A DNA stretch of 11,145 bases from Campylobacteraceae bacterium (GCA_027079365.1 JALWVW010000344.1:1-11145), one strand, 5' to 3'; shown: positions 1 to 6,518, numbered from the stretch's first letter. The notes: a model not told the origin generated them from the letters alone. Numbers and translations are program-made.

Positions 1-78
1 CGCATAGGCTGAGACACCTATGGTCGCCACCTCACCCTCTACCTTTGCCCACTCATGCTCTTGACTGTATTTGATCAT
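1..78 (-). CDS. gcvH: Glycine cleavage system H protein, N-terminal part (runs off window)
   Basis: Only the first 26 codons are in the window. They read MIKYSQEHEWAKVEGEVATI and then GVSAYA, which matches the conserved start of lipoyl-carrier H proteins (the H-E-W-A/V-x-V-E-G segment followed by G-I/V-S-x-Y/F-A). The lysine that carries the lipoyl group would lie beyond the left edge and cannot be checked. The ATG at 78 has a strong ribosome binding site (AAGGAG, about 5 bases upstream), and the gene begins 12 bases after the gcvT stop, so the two are almost certainly one operon. H protein shuttles the aminomethyl group between the P and T proteins of the glycine cleavage complex in the cytoplasm. 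The identification rests on a short segment plus the neighbouring gcvT. Confidence 0.88.
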   Translation of the reverse strand, partial: MIKYSQEHEWAKVEGEVATIGVSAYA

Positions 79-90
79 TTTTTCTCCTTT

Positions 91-1161
91 TTATTTTTTT
101 ATAAATGGCAACGATGTGATATTTGCTTCGATCGCCCCTCTACTGTCTCTCAGTTCGATGCCTGCATCTTTGTCAAAGCCCTCCAGGTCGATCATTGCCA
201 ATCCGATTCCCACATTGAGTGTCGGCGAGAATGCCGCAGAGGTGACGAAACCTACCTTGCGGTCATTCTGGTAGACCTCAAAATCTTTTCTGGCACTTCT
301 TCGTCCTGTAGTCTTGAATGGCATCAGCAGACGGGTCACCCCTGCCTCTTTCTGATCTCTGAGGGCATCGACCCCAATATAGTCTCGTTTGAGGTTGACA
401 AACATCCCTAGATTGGCTTCCAGTGGTGTGATGGTCTCGCTCAGGTCATTGCCATAGAGACTATACCCCATCTCCAGACGCAGGGCATCCCTAGCTCCAA
501 GACCCGCAGGAGTCACCCCATCTGCGATCAGCGCATCCCAGATACGCACCGAGGTTGCCCCATCGATATAGAGCTCAAAGCCCAGTTCCCCTGTATAACC
601 TGTGCGACTCAGCAGACACGGCTCACCAAATATCTCTGTCTGTACAAAGGAGAAAAATCCCATCTCGGTCAAATCCCTGTCGAAGTACTTTTGCAATACC
701 TTGATCGCATGAGGCCCTTGGACATCAAGCTTGGCATATTCGACAGAACGATCGGTCATCGTCCCACTGCCCATACGGTCACGGAAAGCATGCAGGTCTG
801 TCTCCCGTCTGGCAGCATTGACCACGATCATCAGCACCTGCTCTCCCAGACGATAGACGATCAGATCATCGATCACTCCACCCTCGTCATTGAGCAAAAA
901 CCCATACTTACACTTGCCCACAGGTAGCGCATCGATATCGATCGTCGTGGCTTCATTCATCCCAGAGGCAACAATATCCCCCTCGAAGAAAAACTCCCCC
1001 ATATGTGAGGTGTCAAACAGTGCCACATCCTCACGACACGCCTTGTGCTCTGCGATGATGCCTGCATACTGTATCGGCATATCCCAACCGCAGAAGCCCA
1101 CATTACGACTTCCCAGTGCTTGCTGCCTCTCATGAAGCGGGGTTTTGAGTAATTCTGCCAT
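91..1161 (-). CDS. gcvT: Aminomethyltransferase, glycine cleavage T protein
   Basis: This 356-residue protein has the usual length and layout of GcvT, which moves the methylene group from aminomethyl-lipoyl H protein to tetrahydrofolate and releases ammonia. Visible family signatures are the N-terminal substrate motif LFDTSHMGE (residues 48-56), the folate-site segment GGVIDDLIVYR with the conserved aspartate at residue 98 or 99, RTGYTGELGFELY near the middle, and the hallmark GARDALRLEMGYSLYGNDL. The C-terminal beta-barrel region includes KVGFVTSAAFSP. The ATG at 1161 is preceded by AAAGGATA about 6 bases upstream. A TATAAT -10 element at 1204-1209 gives a 5' leader of roughly 35-40 nt, too short for a glycine riboswitch. 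gcvH follows directly; gcvP is not in the window. Confidence 0.96.
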   Translation of the reverse strand: MAELLKTPLHERQQALGSRNVGFCGWDMPIQYAGIIAEHKACREDVALFDTSHMGEFFFEGDIVASGMNEATTIDIDALPVGKCKYGFLLNDEGGVIDDLIVYRLGEQVLMIVVNAARRETDLHAFRDRMGSGTMTDRSVEYAKLDVQGPHAIKVLQKYFDRDLTEMGFFSFVQTEIFGEPCLLSRTGYTGELGFELYIDGATSVRIWDALIADGVTPAGLGARDALRLEMGYSLYGNDLSETITPLEANLGMFVNLKRDYIGVDALRDQKEAGVTRLLMPFKTTGRRSARKDFEVYQNDRKVGFVTSAAFSPTLNVGIGLAMIDLEGFDKDAGIELRDSRGAIEANITSLPFIKK

Positions 1162-1203
1162 ATCTGTATCCTTTTGTTTTAGGCTATAACTTCTAATGTA
1201 ATA

Positions 1204-1209
1204 ATTATA
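1204..1209 (-). promoter_or_regulatory. Putative sigma70 -10 element for gcvT-gcvH
   Basis: A perfect TATAAT on the minus strand lies about 42 bases upstream of the gcvT ATG, after a T-rich stretch. No -35 box at normal spacing is visible: a TTGATA lies 22 bases upstream, which is too far. Campylobacterota sigma70 promoters often lack a clear -35 and rely on the -10 plus T-rich upstream DNA, so this fits. The 97-base gap (1162-1258) shows no convincing hairpin terminator for the preceding response-regulator operon, so read-through into gcvT is also possible. Confidence 0.55.
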
Positions 1210-1258
1210 GAAAAGAAAAGGGGCAGAAAAGTATCAAGAAGGGATCTTTAAGGCAACT

Positions 1259-1948
1259 CTAGGGTGACACGGTTTTGAGCCGAAACCCAACCCCGTAGAC
1301 ATTCTCAATCACCCCATCAGGAAGCTTTTTGCGTAGGCGCTTGATGATATCCTTGATCTTGCGGGGCTGAGAGACAGCCTCGACATCATCATTCCATAGA
1401 TGCAATGCGATCTCATCAGTAGAAAAAATCTGCCCTGATTTGGATGTCAGCATCTCCAGCAATGCGATCTCATAACGGGTCAGCTTGACCTGCCCTGTGG
1501 AGTGCAACAGTTGCCGTGTCACTGGATGCCAGATATGACCCTCGCCTAATGGAAGTATCGTCTCTGTCTCTCGCAGCTCTTTCAGCTGTGCCACCGCCTC
1601 AGAGAGCGATGCTTTAAGTGCACCTCTCTGGATCGGCTTGGGCAGGTATTTGGTCAGTCCCAGCTCTGTAGCAAAGAGCAGCTTGTCCCGCTCCAGATGG
1701 GCAGTCAGGATGAGTATGCGTGTGGCTTTGTCCTCTTTTCGGATTATTTTGGCAACCTCTAGACCATTACAGTGAGGCATATTGATGTCCAGCAGGAGAA
1801 TATCGGGATGATAGGTGCGGTAGGCCTCCAGTGCTGCCTCCCCATCCGGCACCGCATAAACCCGTGCAAAGTAGCGCTCCAGATAGCGGGTATAGTTGCG
1901 TCTTGTGGGTGCCTCATCTTCGGCATAGAGGATCGTATAATTATACAT
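1259..1948 (-). CDS. OmpR/PhoB-type response regulator
   Basis: A 229-residue two-domain response regulator. The N-terminal receiver (about residues 3-120) has the acidic pair E10/D11, phosphoacceptor Asp54 in DILLLDINMP, switch Thr82 in ILILTAH and the conserved Lys104 in LPKP. The C-terminal part (about 140-226) is a winged-helix DNA-binding domain: LTRYEIALLEMLTSKSGQIF is the typical start of the fold, followed by a KIKDIIKRLRKKL recognition helix and the GVGFRLK wing. The ATG at 1948 is chosen because the receiver fold begins immediately after it and GGAGGAG sits just upstream. The open frame continues to 2173, but that extension overlaps the kinase gene and is unrelated to any receiver. 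The start overlaps the kinase stop by 8 bases, so the two are translationally coupled. Target genes are unknown. Confidence 0.93.
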   Translation of the reverse strand: MYNYTILYAEDEAPTRRNYTRYLERYFARVYAVPDGEAALEAYRTYHPDILLLDINMPHCNGLEVAKIIRKEDKATRILILTAHLERDKLLFATELGLTKYLPKPIQRGALKASLSEAVAQLKELRETETILPLGEGHIWHPVTRQLLHSTGQVKLTRYEIALLEMLTSKSGQIFSTDEIALHLWNDDVEAVSQPRKIKDIIKRLRKKLPDGVIENVYGVGFRLKTVSP

Positions 1949-2708
1949 TCTCCTCCTCCACGATATCCAAAGAGATAGAAAATTTCGCCCCCTGCGGCTC
2001 ATTGGAAGCCAGCAGCTCTCCATGCATGCTTTTTTCGATGATGAGTTTCGCCATACAGAGCCCATGTCCTGTACCCTGAGAGTGGGGTTTGGTGGTAAAG
2101 TAGGGATCAAAGATTCTCTCCAGATACTGTGCCTCAATGCCTCCTGCATTGTCCACGATATCAAGGAGAACATTGCTCGCCTCTCTATAAATGGTGATGT
2201 GTATCTCTTTGGAAGCAGGTGCTCGCTCGATGAGGATATCTTTGGCGTTATTCAAAATAACCAGCAAGGCTTGCACAAACTCCTTTTTGACCCCTCGTAC
2301 TTGGTAGGGTGCCTCCATGCTGATCTCCAGTGCGATCTGCTTGGACTCCAGCAATCCCCGCACCAGCGCTACCGCATCATCCAACGCCTCTCGCATACCG
2401 AAGACCTCCTGTCCCTTGCTTGGCTGAAGATAAGTGTTGAAGCTCTCGATCGTGTCAGACATATAATAAGTAAGCTTCTCTATCTCGTTCAGGTGTCTCT
2501 CCAGCTGCATACCGTCCAGCTTGCCCTCCTCAAAATCCGCTTCGATACTCGCCACGACTGAGTTGATCTGTGCCAGTGGCTGCTTCCACTGATGGGCGAT
2601 ATGTGCCAGTGTCTCTCCCACCGCTGCCAGCTTGGACTGGGCAATGAGGAGCGTGTCCTTCTCTCTGAGTTCCAGGAGCTGTTTTTGGACTTCTGCTTCG
2701 AGATTCAT
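1941..2708 (-). CDS. Soluble sensor histidine kinase without sensor domain
   Basis: From the ATG at 2708 this is a 255-residue kinase. A short coiled-coil-like N-terminus leads into the dimerisation/phosphoacceptor motif HIAHQWKQPL (His39), the form common in Campylobacterota kinases. The HATPase_c domain follows: N box with Asn154 (LNNAKD), G1 box DNAGG starting at Asp186, F-box FDPYFTTK (about 200-207) and G2 box GTGHGL (about 212-217). There is no transmembrane segment and no PAS, HAMP or periplasmic region, so signal input must come from elsewhere; the membrane protein encoded just upstream is the obvious candidate (inference). A GTG start at 2720 would add four residues and overlap the preceding gene by 8 bases, but it lacks a good ribosome binding site. 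The ATG sits 4 bases after that gene's stop with GGTGAG upstream. Confidence 0.92.
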   Translation of the reverse strand: MNLEAEVQKQLLELREKDTLLIAQSKLAAVGETLAHIAHQWKQPLAQINSVVASIEADFEEGKLDGMQLERHLNEIEKLTYYMSDTIESFNTYLQPSKGQEVFGMREALDDAVALVRGLLESKQIALEISMEAPYQVRGVKKEFVQALLVILNNAKDILIERAPASKEIHITIYREASNVLLDIVDNAGGIEAQYLERIFDPYFTTKPHSQGTGHGLCMAKLIIEKSMHGELLASNEPQGAKFSISLDIVEEENV

Positions 2709-2712
2709 ACTC

Positions 2713-3096
2713 TCACCCACCCATCGCCATATACAACAGCCAAGGATAAGTCAGCACCCCGATCAGATAATACCACCACGGTGTCGGACTCTCCAGCATC
2801 AAGAGTAATCCATCATCAGCTTCCTGACGCACAAAAACCTTCTGCACCAGATGGATCTTCATAAAGATATCCATACTCTTAAGCAGCAGAATGAAAAAGA
2901 TTGGCCAGTTGAGAATATCAAACGCCAGTGAGATATAGAGAGTATAGAGATAGCCTATATGCATAAAGAGCAGCAAAAAAATGGACTTATGATAGAAATA
3001 GTAGCTCTTTGCCAGTGAGCCCATGAGGGTATTCGATCGTTGCCAGTAAGCTTCAAAAAGCTCAAGCACCATACAGAGAAGAACCAGTTTCCACAT
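2713..3096 (-). CDS. Small multi-pass membrane protein, possible sensor partner of the kinase
   Basis: I do not recognise a named family for this 127-residue protein. It is strongly hydrophobic and aromatic-rich: membrane segments are likely at about residues 38-58, 61-79 and 107-125, with a shorter hydrophobic stretch at 2-18 containing Glu12 and Glu15. A hydrophilic loop at about 80-103 carries QKVFVRQEADD. There is no cleavable signal peptide. The ATG at 3096 overlaps the endonuclease stop by one base (TGATG), and the kinase ATG begins 4 bases after this stop, so it appears translationally coupled on both sides. Because the kinase lacks any sensor region, this protein may supply signal detection or membrane attachment; that is inference from position only. 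GC content is low in the middle of the gene (30-40% in sampled lines), as expected for Phe/Ile/Lys/Tyr-rich membrane proteins. Confidence 0.7.
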   Translation of the reverse strand: MWKLVLLCMVLELFEAYWQRSNTLMGSLAKSYYFYHKSIFLLLFMHIGYLYTLYISLAFDILNWPIFFILLLKSMDIFMKIHLVQKVFVRQEADDGLLLMLESPTPWWYYLIGVLTYPWLLYMAMGG

Positions 3097-3845
3097 CAGG
3101 CCAACTCTAAACTGTCAAACCCCTCATATCTTCCAAACGAAAGAATAAAGAGACTTTTGAGCAGATTAGGTGAGAGTGCTTTCAACTCCTCAAAGACACT
3201 GTTTTCGATCAATGCCGCATCCATTGTATTCACTACATCATCAAGTACCCTAGGTAAGGCTTCACATAGTTTTCTGAAGGCATCTGTGTCTCCAGTCACC
3301 ATTTCATAAAAAATATCTATGGAGACCCTTCGGATATACTCATGGGTATGAGGCACACCATCTAGGCTGATTTTCCAGGGAATATTCTGGCTTTTTTTGG
3401 CGATCACTTCGACCAGAAAACATCGGTTCTCTGCACTTTTTAGCAGTATACTCTGCATTTTGATGTAAGTTTTTTGGGCGGAAGAGGAGTTCATCGTATT
3501 GTGTTTGTTTTTCATCTCAATATAGATATGCTTCTCTTCATTTATTAGATCAAAACCCTGTTTGGGGACAGACCATTCATCGTTAATATAGCGGAAGATA
3601 TTTTGATGAAAATAGCCAATATGATTGCTGTTAGTCTTGTCCATTTGGCGGATGATCTCAGACTCTATGGTCTCCTCTAGTGTTTTGCCATAGACTTTGC
3701 TGTCAAAAGTCAGTTTGATCGGGTCAATAAGATTTTTATTGAATATTTTGAGATCGATTTTGAAGCGGTATTTGCCTACAGTCTCCTGCACATGGGCAAA
3801 CAGATCCTCATCTGAGATAAAATCCAATCCATACCCAGCCATCAT
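3096..3845 (-). CDS. Type II restriction endonuclease, Eco47II-like (predicted GGNCC)
   Basis: This 249-residue protein resembles the Eco47II restriction endonuclease family: the N-terminal FISDEDLFAHVQETVGKYRF, FNKNLIDPIKLTFDSKVY, NHIGYFHQNIFRYI and EMKNKHNTMNSSSAQKTY segments are as I recall that family. A PD-(D/E)xK nuclease core is visible, with Glu63, Asp99 (GFDLI) and Glu110-x-Lys112 (IEMK) as candidate catalytic residues. Family members cut GGNCC, which is therefore the predicted site, not a proven one. The start ATG at 3845 overlaps the methyltransferase stop as ATGA, with AGAGGT upstream; the next codon is also ATG. Sampled 240-base GC is about 37%, clearly below gcvT and the methyltransferase, suggesting acquisition by transfer. 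No truncation or frameshift is seen. Confidence 0.87.
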   Translation of the reverse strand: MMAGYGLDFISDEDLFAHVQETVGKYRFKIDLKIFNKNLIDPIKLTFDSKVYGKTLEETIESEIIRQMDKTNSNHIGYFHQNIFRYINDEWSVPKQGFDLINEEKHIYIEMKNKHNTMNSSSAQKTYIKMQSILLKSAENRCFLVEVIAKKSQNIPWKISLDGVPHTHEYIRRVSIDIFYEMVTGDTDAFRKLCEALPRVLDDVVNTMDAALIENSVFEELKALSPNLLKSLFILSFGRYEGFDSLELA

Positions 3846-4912
3846 TGTACCTCTGTAATATCATTCAAGAGTCTCACAAGTGCCGTCCCCATAGCAAATG
3901 CCAGATTGACCGGTACTGCATTGCCTATCTGCTTATATTGATTGGTCAGCGAGCCCTCAAACTGCCAACTATCTGGGAAAGTCTGTATTCTTGCATACTC
4001 ACGCACCTGAAAAGGTCTCGTCTCTTCAGGGTGGCAACGCTCTGTCTGCTTCTGTGCAGGCGAACAGGTTAGTGTCAAAGAAGGCTCATCCCAAGCAATG
4101 CGTCTGGCGATACCTGTCTTGCCTCCTCCCAGATAAAAGCTTTTCATCATATAGGCTTTCTGCTCTGACAAAGGCAGATCACGCCAGTATCCGCCCGGTG
4201 GCACCATATCTAGCACTCTTTTTTTCTTTTCGGGATAGGTTTGTCCGGGGGAAGGTGGTACATCGCAGGTATAGAGTGATCCTTTTTTCAGTGCATCTTT
4301 GAGTGTATATATCCTGCTGCTTTCCTTGGGCCATACAAATGCTACATCAGAGGCGTACTCTTTTTTAATCCCCACAATAAAGAGACGCTCACGCTTTTGA
4401 GGGACAGCGAAGTGGATACCCTTCAGTACCCTAGGCTTACACACTTCATATCCCATCGATTCAAAGACCTCTATCATCGTCTGGAGCGTGCGTCCACCAT
4501 CATGGCTCTTAAGTCCCCTGACATTCTCTGCCAAGAACACTTTGGGCTCTGACTCTTTCAAGGCACGGGCAAACTCGTAGAAGAGCGTGCCTCTGGTGTC
4601 TTCGAGACCTCTCTTGCGACCTGCATAAGAGAATGCCTGACAAGGAAATCCACCTGTCAAAAGATCAATGCCTCGATAGGGAGTAAAGTCAATCTCTGCA
4701 ATATCACCATGTACGACATTCCATTTAGGGCGGTTACGCCTCAGTGTTTCTGTGGCAGCACGGTCAAAATCATTCAGAAGCAGATGCCTAAACCCTGCTC
4801 TCTCCATCCCCAGTGCCATACCACCAGCTCCGGCAAAAAGTTCAATACTGGCATAGTGATAAGAAGGGGAAGTGGCGGTAAAAAAAGACTGTAACGGTTC
4901 TGCTTCACTCAT
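3842..4912 (-). CDS. DNA (cytosine-5-)-methyltransferase of type II RM system
   Basis: A complete 356-residue C5 methyltransferase that would transfer methyl from S-adenosylmethionine to cytosine within the recognition site and protect it from the adjacent nuclease. Motif I is ELFAGAGGMALGMERAGF (24-41), motif IV GGFPCQAFS with catalytic Cys91, motif VI ENVRGL (129-134), motif VIII QKRERLFIVG (172-181), and motif X QIGNAVPVN (328-336). The target-recognition region lies between about 200 and 300. The N-terminus before motif I is only about 22 residues, so it lacks the helix-turn-helix extension by which some related methylases regulate their own operon. The ATG at 4912 is preceded by GGGAAGAGG. 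It is the first gene of the apparent five-gene transcription unit and overlaps the nuclease start by 4 bases. Sampled GC is about 48-58%, nearer the chromosomal genes than the nuclease. Confidence 0.96.
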   Translation of the reverse strand: MSEAEPLQSFFTATSPSYHYASIELFAGAGGMALGMERAGFRHLLLNDFDRAATETLRRNRPKWNVVHGDIAEIDFTPYRGIDLLTGGFPCQAFSYAGRKRGLEDTRGTLFYEFARALKESEPKVFLAENVRGLKSHDGGRTLQTMIEVFESMGYEVCKPRVLKGIHFAVPQKRERLFIVGIKKEYASDVAFVWPKESSRIYTLKDALKKGSLYTCDVPPSPGQTYPEKKKRVLDMVPPGGYWRDLPLSEQKAYMMKSFYLGGGKTGIARRIAWDEPSLTLTCSPAQKQTERCHPEETRPFQVREYARIQTFPDSWQFEGSLTNQYKQIGNAVPVNLAFAMGTALVRLLNDITEVQ

Positions 4913-4938
4913 CCTCTTCCCTTCGTTTGGTTTTGAAT

Positions 4939-4944
4939 ATTATA
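4939..4944 (-). promoter_or_regulatory. Putative -10 element for the RM / two-component operon
   Basis: TATAAT on the minus strand, about 26 bases before the methyltransferase ATG, giving a short leader of roughly 20 nt. At 17-bp spacing the -35 position reads TTCACT, a partial match to TTGACA. It is the only promoter-like element I see upstream of the five genes running to 1259. It is adjacent to the palindrome at 4967-4993. Confidence 0.55.
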
Positions 4945-4966
4945 CACACAAATCATTTATAAGTGA

Positions 4967-4993
4967 AATAATATGCCAAATTGTCATATTATT
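4967..4993. promoter_or_regulatory. 27-bp near-perfect palindrome, candidate operator
   Basis: The arms are AATAATATG and CATATTATT. Inside them CAA-A-TTG continues the dyad, so the symmetry runs over 13 bases each side of position 4980 with one mismatched pair (4976/4984). It lies just upstream of the putative -35 of the RM operon, centred roughly 48 bases before the expected start of transcription, a position suited to a regulator-binding site. It could instead act as a weak AT-rich terminator stem for dapE, which ends at 5032 on the same strand, but there are only short T runs after it and few G-C pairs. No dedicated controller (C) protein gene is seen in the window. Confidence 0.5.
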
Positions 4994-5031
4994 AGCTCAT
5001 CAAGACCTATTATGGGTGCATGTTACGGAAT

Positions 5032-6132
5032 CTACCTTTTCCAATGTTTGATTAAGTGGGTAAAGACTTCATAGAGTCCTTCCACCTCAGCGATACTGGT
5101 ACGCTCGTTGGGGGCGTGAATTGTGTCGTTGATGACTCCAAACTCCACCACATCGATGCCGTACTGTCCCATGAAGCGTGCATCACTGGTGCCTCCTGCT
5201 GTGGAGAGCCTGGTCTGCACTCCTGTGACAGCCTGGATGCTTTCGGTGATCTGCTGAACGATCCGGGAGTCACGCTGGGTAACAAAAGGATAGGAGCCCT
5301 GATCGAGTCTCAGCGTAAAATCCAATCCCTCCAGCGCCTGCTCAACATGGGCTTTCACATCCGCCTCCGTAGTGTTGGTAGAGTTACGGACATTAAACAT
5401 GATCTTGAGCGAGTTAGGCGTGACATTGGTCACCTCCATGCCGCCTCGGATATCCGTGATCACCATCTGACTGGGAGCAAAATCCTCATCACCATTGTCC
5501 AAGTTCACTCCTGCAATCTTCTCTAGAATCGGAGCGATCTGGTGGACGGGATTGACCGCTTTTTCTGGATAGGCAGCATGCCCCTGCTTGCCATGGATCG
5601 TCAGATATCCGTTGATCGAGCCTCTACGACCGATCTTTATCGCATCCCCAAAAGTCGTCTCGCAGGTAGGTTCTGCCACGACACAATAATCTGGCAACAT
5701 ATCGATCTCCTGCAGGTGCCTTAGCATGATTTGTGTCCCGTAAGTCGCATCTCCCTCTTCATCTGAGGTAAGCAAGATCGAGAGCGTGCCGTCAAAATCC
5801 TCTACCTCCCGGCAGGCTTGCACAAAAGCAGCCACACCACTCTTCATATCCTGTGCGCCTCTGGCATAGATTCTCCCCTCTTTGATCATTGGATCAAAAG
5901 GGTTGCTCTCCCAGCTCTCTCCTGCGGGTACCACATCCACATGCCCGGCAAAACAGAGATGTGCCCCCTCACCAAACTTCCTGCTGAGAAAAAGGTTTTT
6001 AACGCCTCCTTCATTGAGATAGCGTGCCTGATATTCAGGCAGATAGGCTTCAATGAGCTGCATCAATCCGGCATCATCTGGGGTTACAGATTCTGCAGCC
6101 AGTATTTTGAGAAAAAAATCGATCACATGCAT
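5032..6132 (-). CDS. dapE: Succinyl-diaminopimelate desuccinylase
   Basis: A 366-residue M20-family metallohydrolase that splits N-succinyl-LL-diaminopimelate into LL-diaminopimelate and succinate, for lysine and peptidoglycan synthesis. The di-zinc ligands are visible: His64 and Asp66 in FAGHVDVVP, Asp95 in GAQDMKSG, Glu126 (after catalytic base Glu125 in TSDEEG), Glu154 in AEPT, and His339 in NDTIHAPNE. DapE-specific segments include GRRGSINGYLTIHGKQGHAAYP, LDQGSYPF and STAGGTSDARF, which separate it from ArgE-type relatives. The ATG at 6132 has AAGGAAAG roughly 11 bases upstream; an in-frame GTG lies two codons later. A -10 element at 6167-6172 gives a leader of about 28 nt. It is divergent from gatC and appears monocistronic, with 119 bases before the next gene. 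Confidence 0.96.
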   Translation of the reverse strand: MHVIDFFLKILAAESVTPDDAGLMQLIEAYLPEYQARYLNEGGVKNLFLSRKFGEGAHLCFAGHVDVVPAGESWESNPFDPMIKEGRIYARGAQDMKSGVAAFVQACREVEDFDGTLSILLTSDEEGDATYGTQIMLRHLQEIDMLPDYCVVAEPTCETTFGDAIKIGRRGSINGYLTIHGKQGHAAYPEKAVNPVHQIAPILEKIAGVNLDNGDEDFAPSQMVITDIRGGMEVTNVTPNSLKIMFNVRNSTNTTEADVKAHVEQALEGLDFTLRLDQGSYPFVTQRDSRIVQQITESIQAVTGVQTRLSTAGGTSDARFMGQYGIDVVEFGVINDTIHAPNERTSIAEVEGLYEVFTHLIKHWKR

Positions 6133-6162
6133 GCTAAGAGCTTTCCTTAATAGAGTTTTAAC

Positions 6163-6168
6163 TATAAT
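6163..6168 (+). promoter_or_regulatory. Putative -10 element for the gatC-pilT-cvpA operon
   Basis: A plus-strand TATAAT about 40 bases ahead of the gatC GTG start, with TTTTAAC just upstream and no clear -35. It shares bases 6167-6168 with the minus-strand -10 assigned to dapE. Confidence 0.45.
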
Positions 6169-6172
6169 TATA
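6167..6172 (-). promoter_or_regulatory. Putative -10 element for dapE
   Basis: A minus-strand TATAAT formed by the same AT-rich block that carries the plus-strand -10. Transcription would start near 6160, about 28 bases before the dapE ATG. The overlap implies that polymerase could not occupy both promoters at once. Confidence 0.45.
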
Positions 6173-6175
6173 CAG

Positions 6176-6193
6176 TTATATCAATTATATCAA
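6176..6193 (+). repeat. Tandem pair of 9-bp repeats TTATATCAA in the divergent promoter
   Basis: TTATATCAA occurs twice back to back (6176-6184 and 6185-6193) between the proposed gatC transcription start and its ribosome binding site. It may bind a regulator, influence the gatC leader, or be chance in AT-rich DNA. Confidence 0.5.
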
Positions 6194-6208
6194 AGCAAGG
6201 CTATTATT

Positions 6209-6499
6209 GTGCATATAGATCATACTGTTTTAGAAAAATTGGAGAAACTCTCCCATCTCCGTATCGATGAAAGCAAAAAAGAGGAGGTCATCGGTCAACT
6301 TTCAGAAATACTGGCCTACATAGAAAACCTCAATGAACTAGACACTGATCATCTGGATGCCTCCTTCTCTACGCTCGAAGGGGGCACACCCATGCGAGAA
6401 GACACTCCTCTCAGACAGCCGGAGATATCCAGAGATATCCTCTCACATGCCCCTCGGCACGAAGATGACTTTTTCGTCGTCCCTGCTATCATAGAATAA
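6209..6499 (+). CDS. gatC: Asp-tRNA(Asn)/Glu-tRNA(Gln) amidotransferase subunit C
   Basis: A 96-residue protein matching GatC in length and pattern: HIDHTVLEKLEKLSHLRIDE at the N-terminus, QLSEILAYIENLNELDTD in the middle, and the C-terminal REDTPLRQPEISRDILSHAP followed by FFVVPAIIE. GatC is the small scaffold subunit of GatCAB, which converts misacylated Glu-tRNA(Gln) or Asp-tRNA(Asn) to the correct amide form; gatA and gatB are elsewhere. The start is GTG at 6209, with AAGG 8 bases upstream; it places the family N-terminus correctly. The open frame extends back to 6053 but that part overlaps dapE and lacks family similarity. It heads a plus-strand cluster with pilT 19 bases later. Confidence 0.92.
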   Translation: MHIDHTVLEKLEKLSHLRIDESKKEEVIGQLSEILAYIENLNELDTDHLDASFSTLEGGTPMREDTPLRQPEISRDILSHAPRHEDDFFVVPAIIE

Positions 6500-6518
6500 T
6501 CACCCAAAAGGATAGAAA

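Noticed and set aside
1162..1258. Glycine riboswitch upstream of gcvT
   Set aside because: The proposed leader is only about 35-40 nt and shows no paired aptamer structure; a glycine riboswitch needs far more sequence.
1949..2173. N-terminal extension of the response regulator frame
   Set aside because: It lies wholly inside the kinase gene in another frame, lacks receiver-like sequence, and the ATG at 1948 has a good ribosome binding site and the correct family start.
2022..2561. 179-codon open frame opposite the histidine kinase
   Set aside because: It is antisense to a kinase with all catalytic boxes intact, and its translation has no recognisable domain.
4913..5031. Insertion boundary or attachment site for the RM genes
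   Set aside because: No flanking direct repeats, tRNA gene, integrase or transposase could be found on either side of the RM pair.
6053..6208. Longer N-terminus for gatC
   Set aside because: It would overlap dapE and run through the promoter region; the family N-terminus starts at the GTG at 6209.
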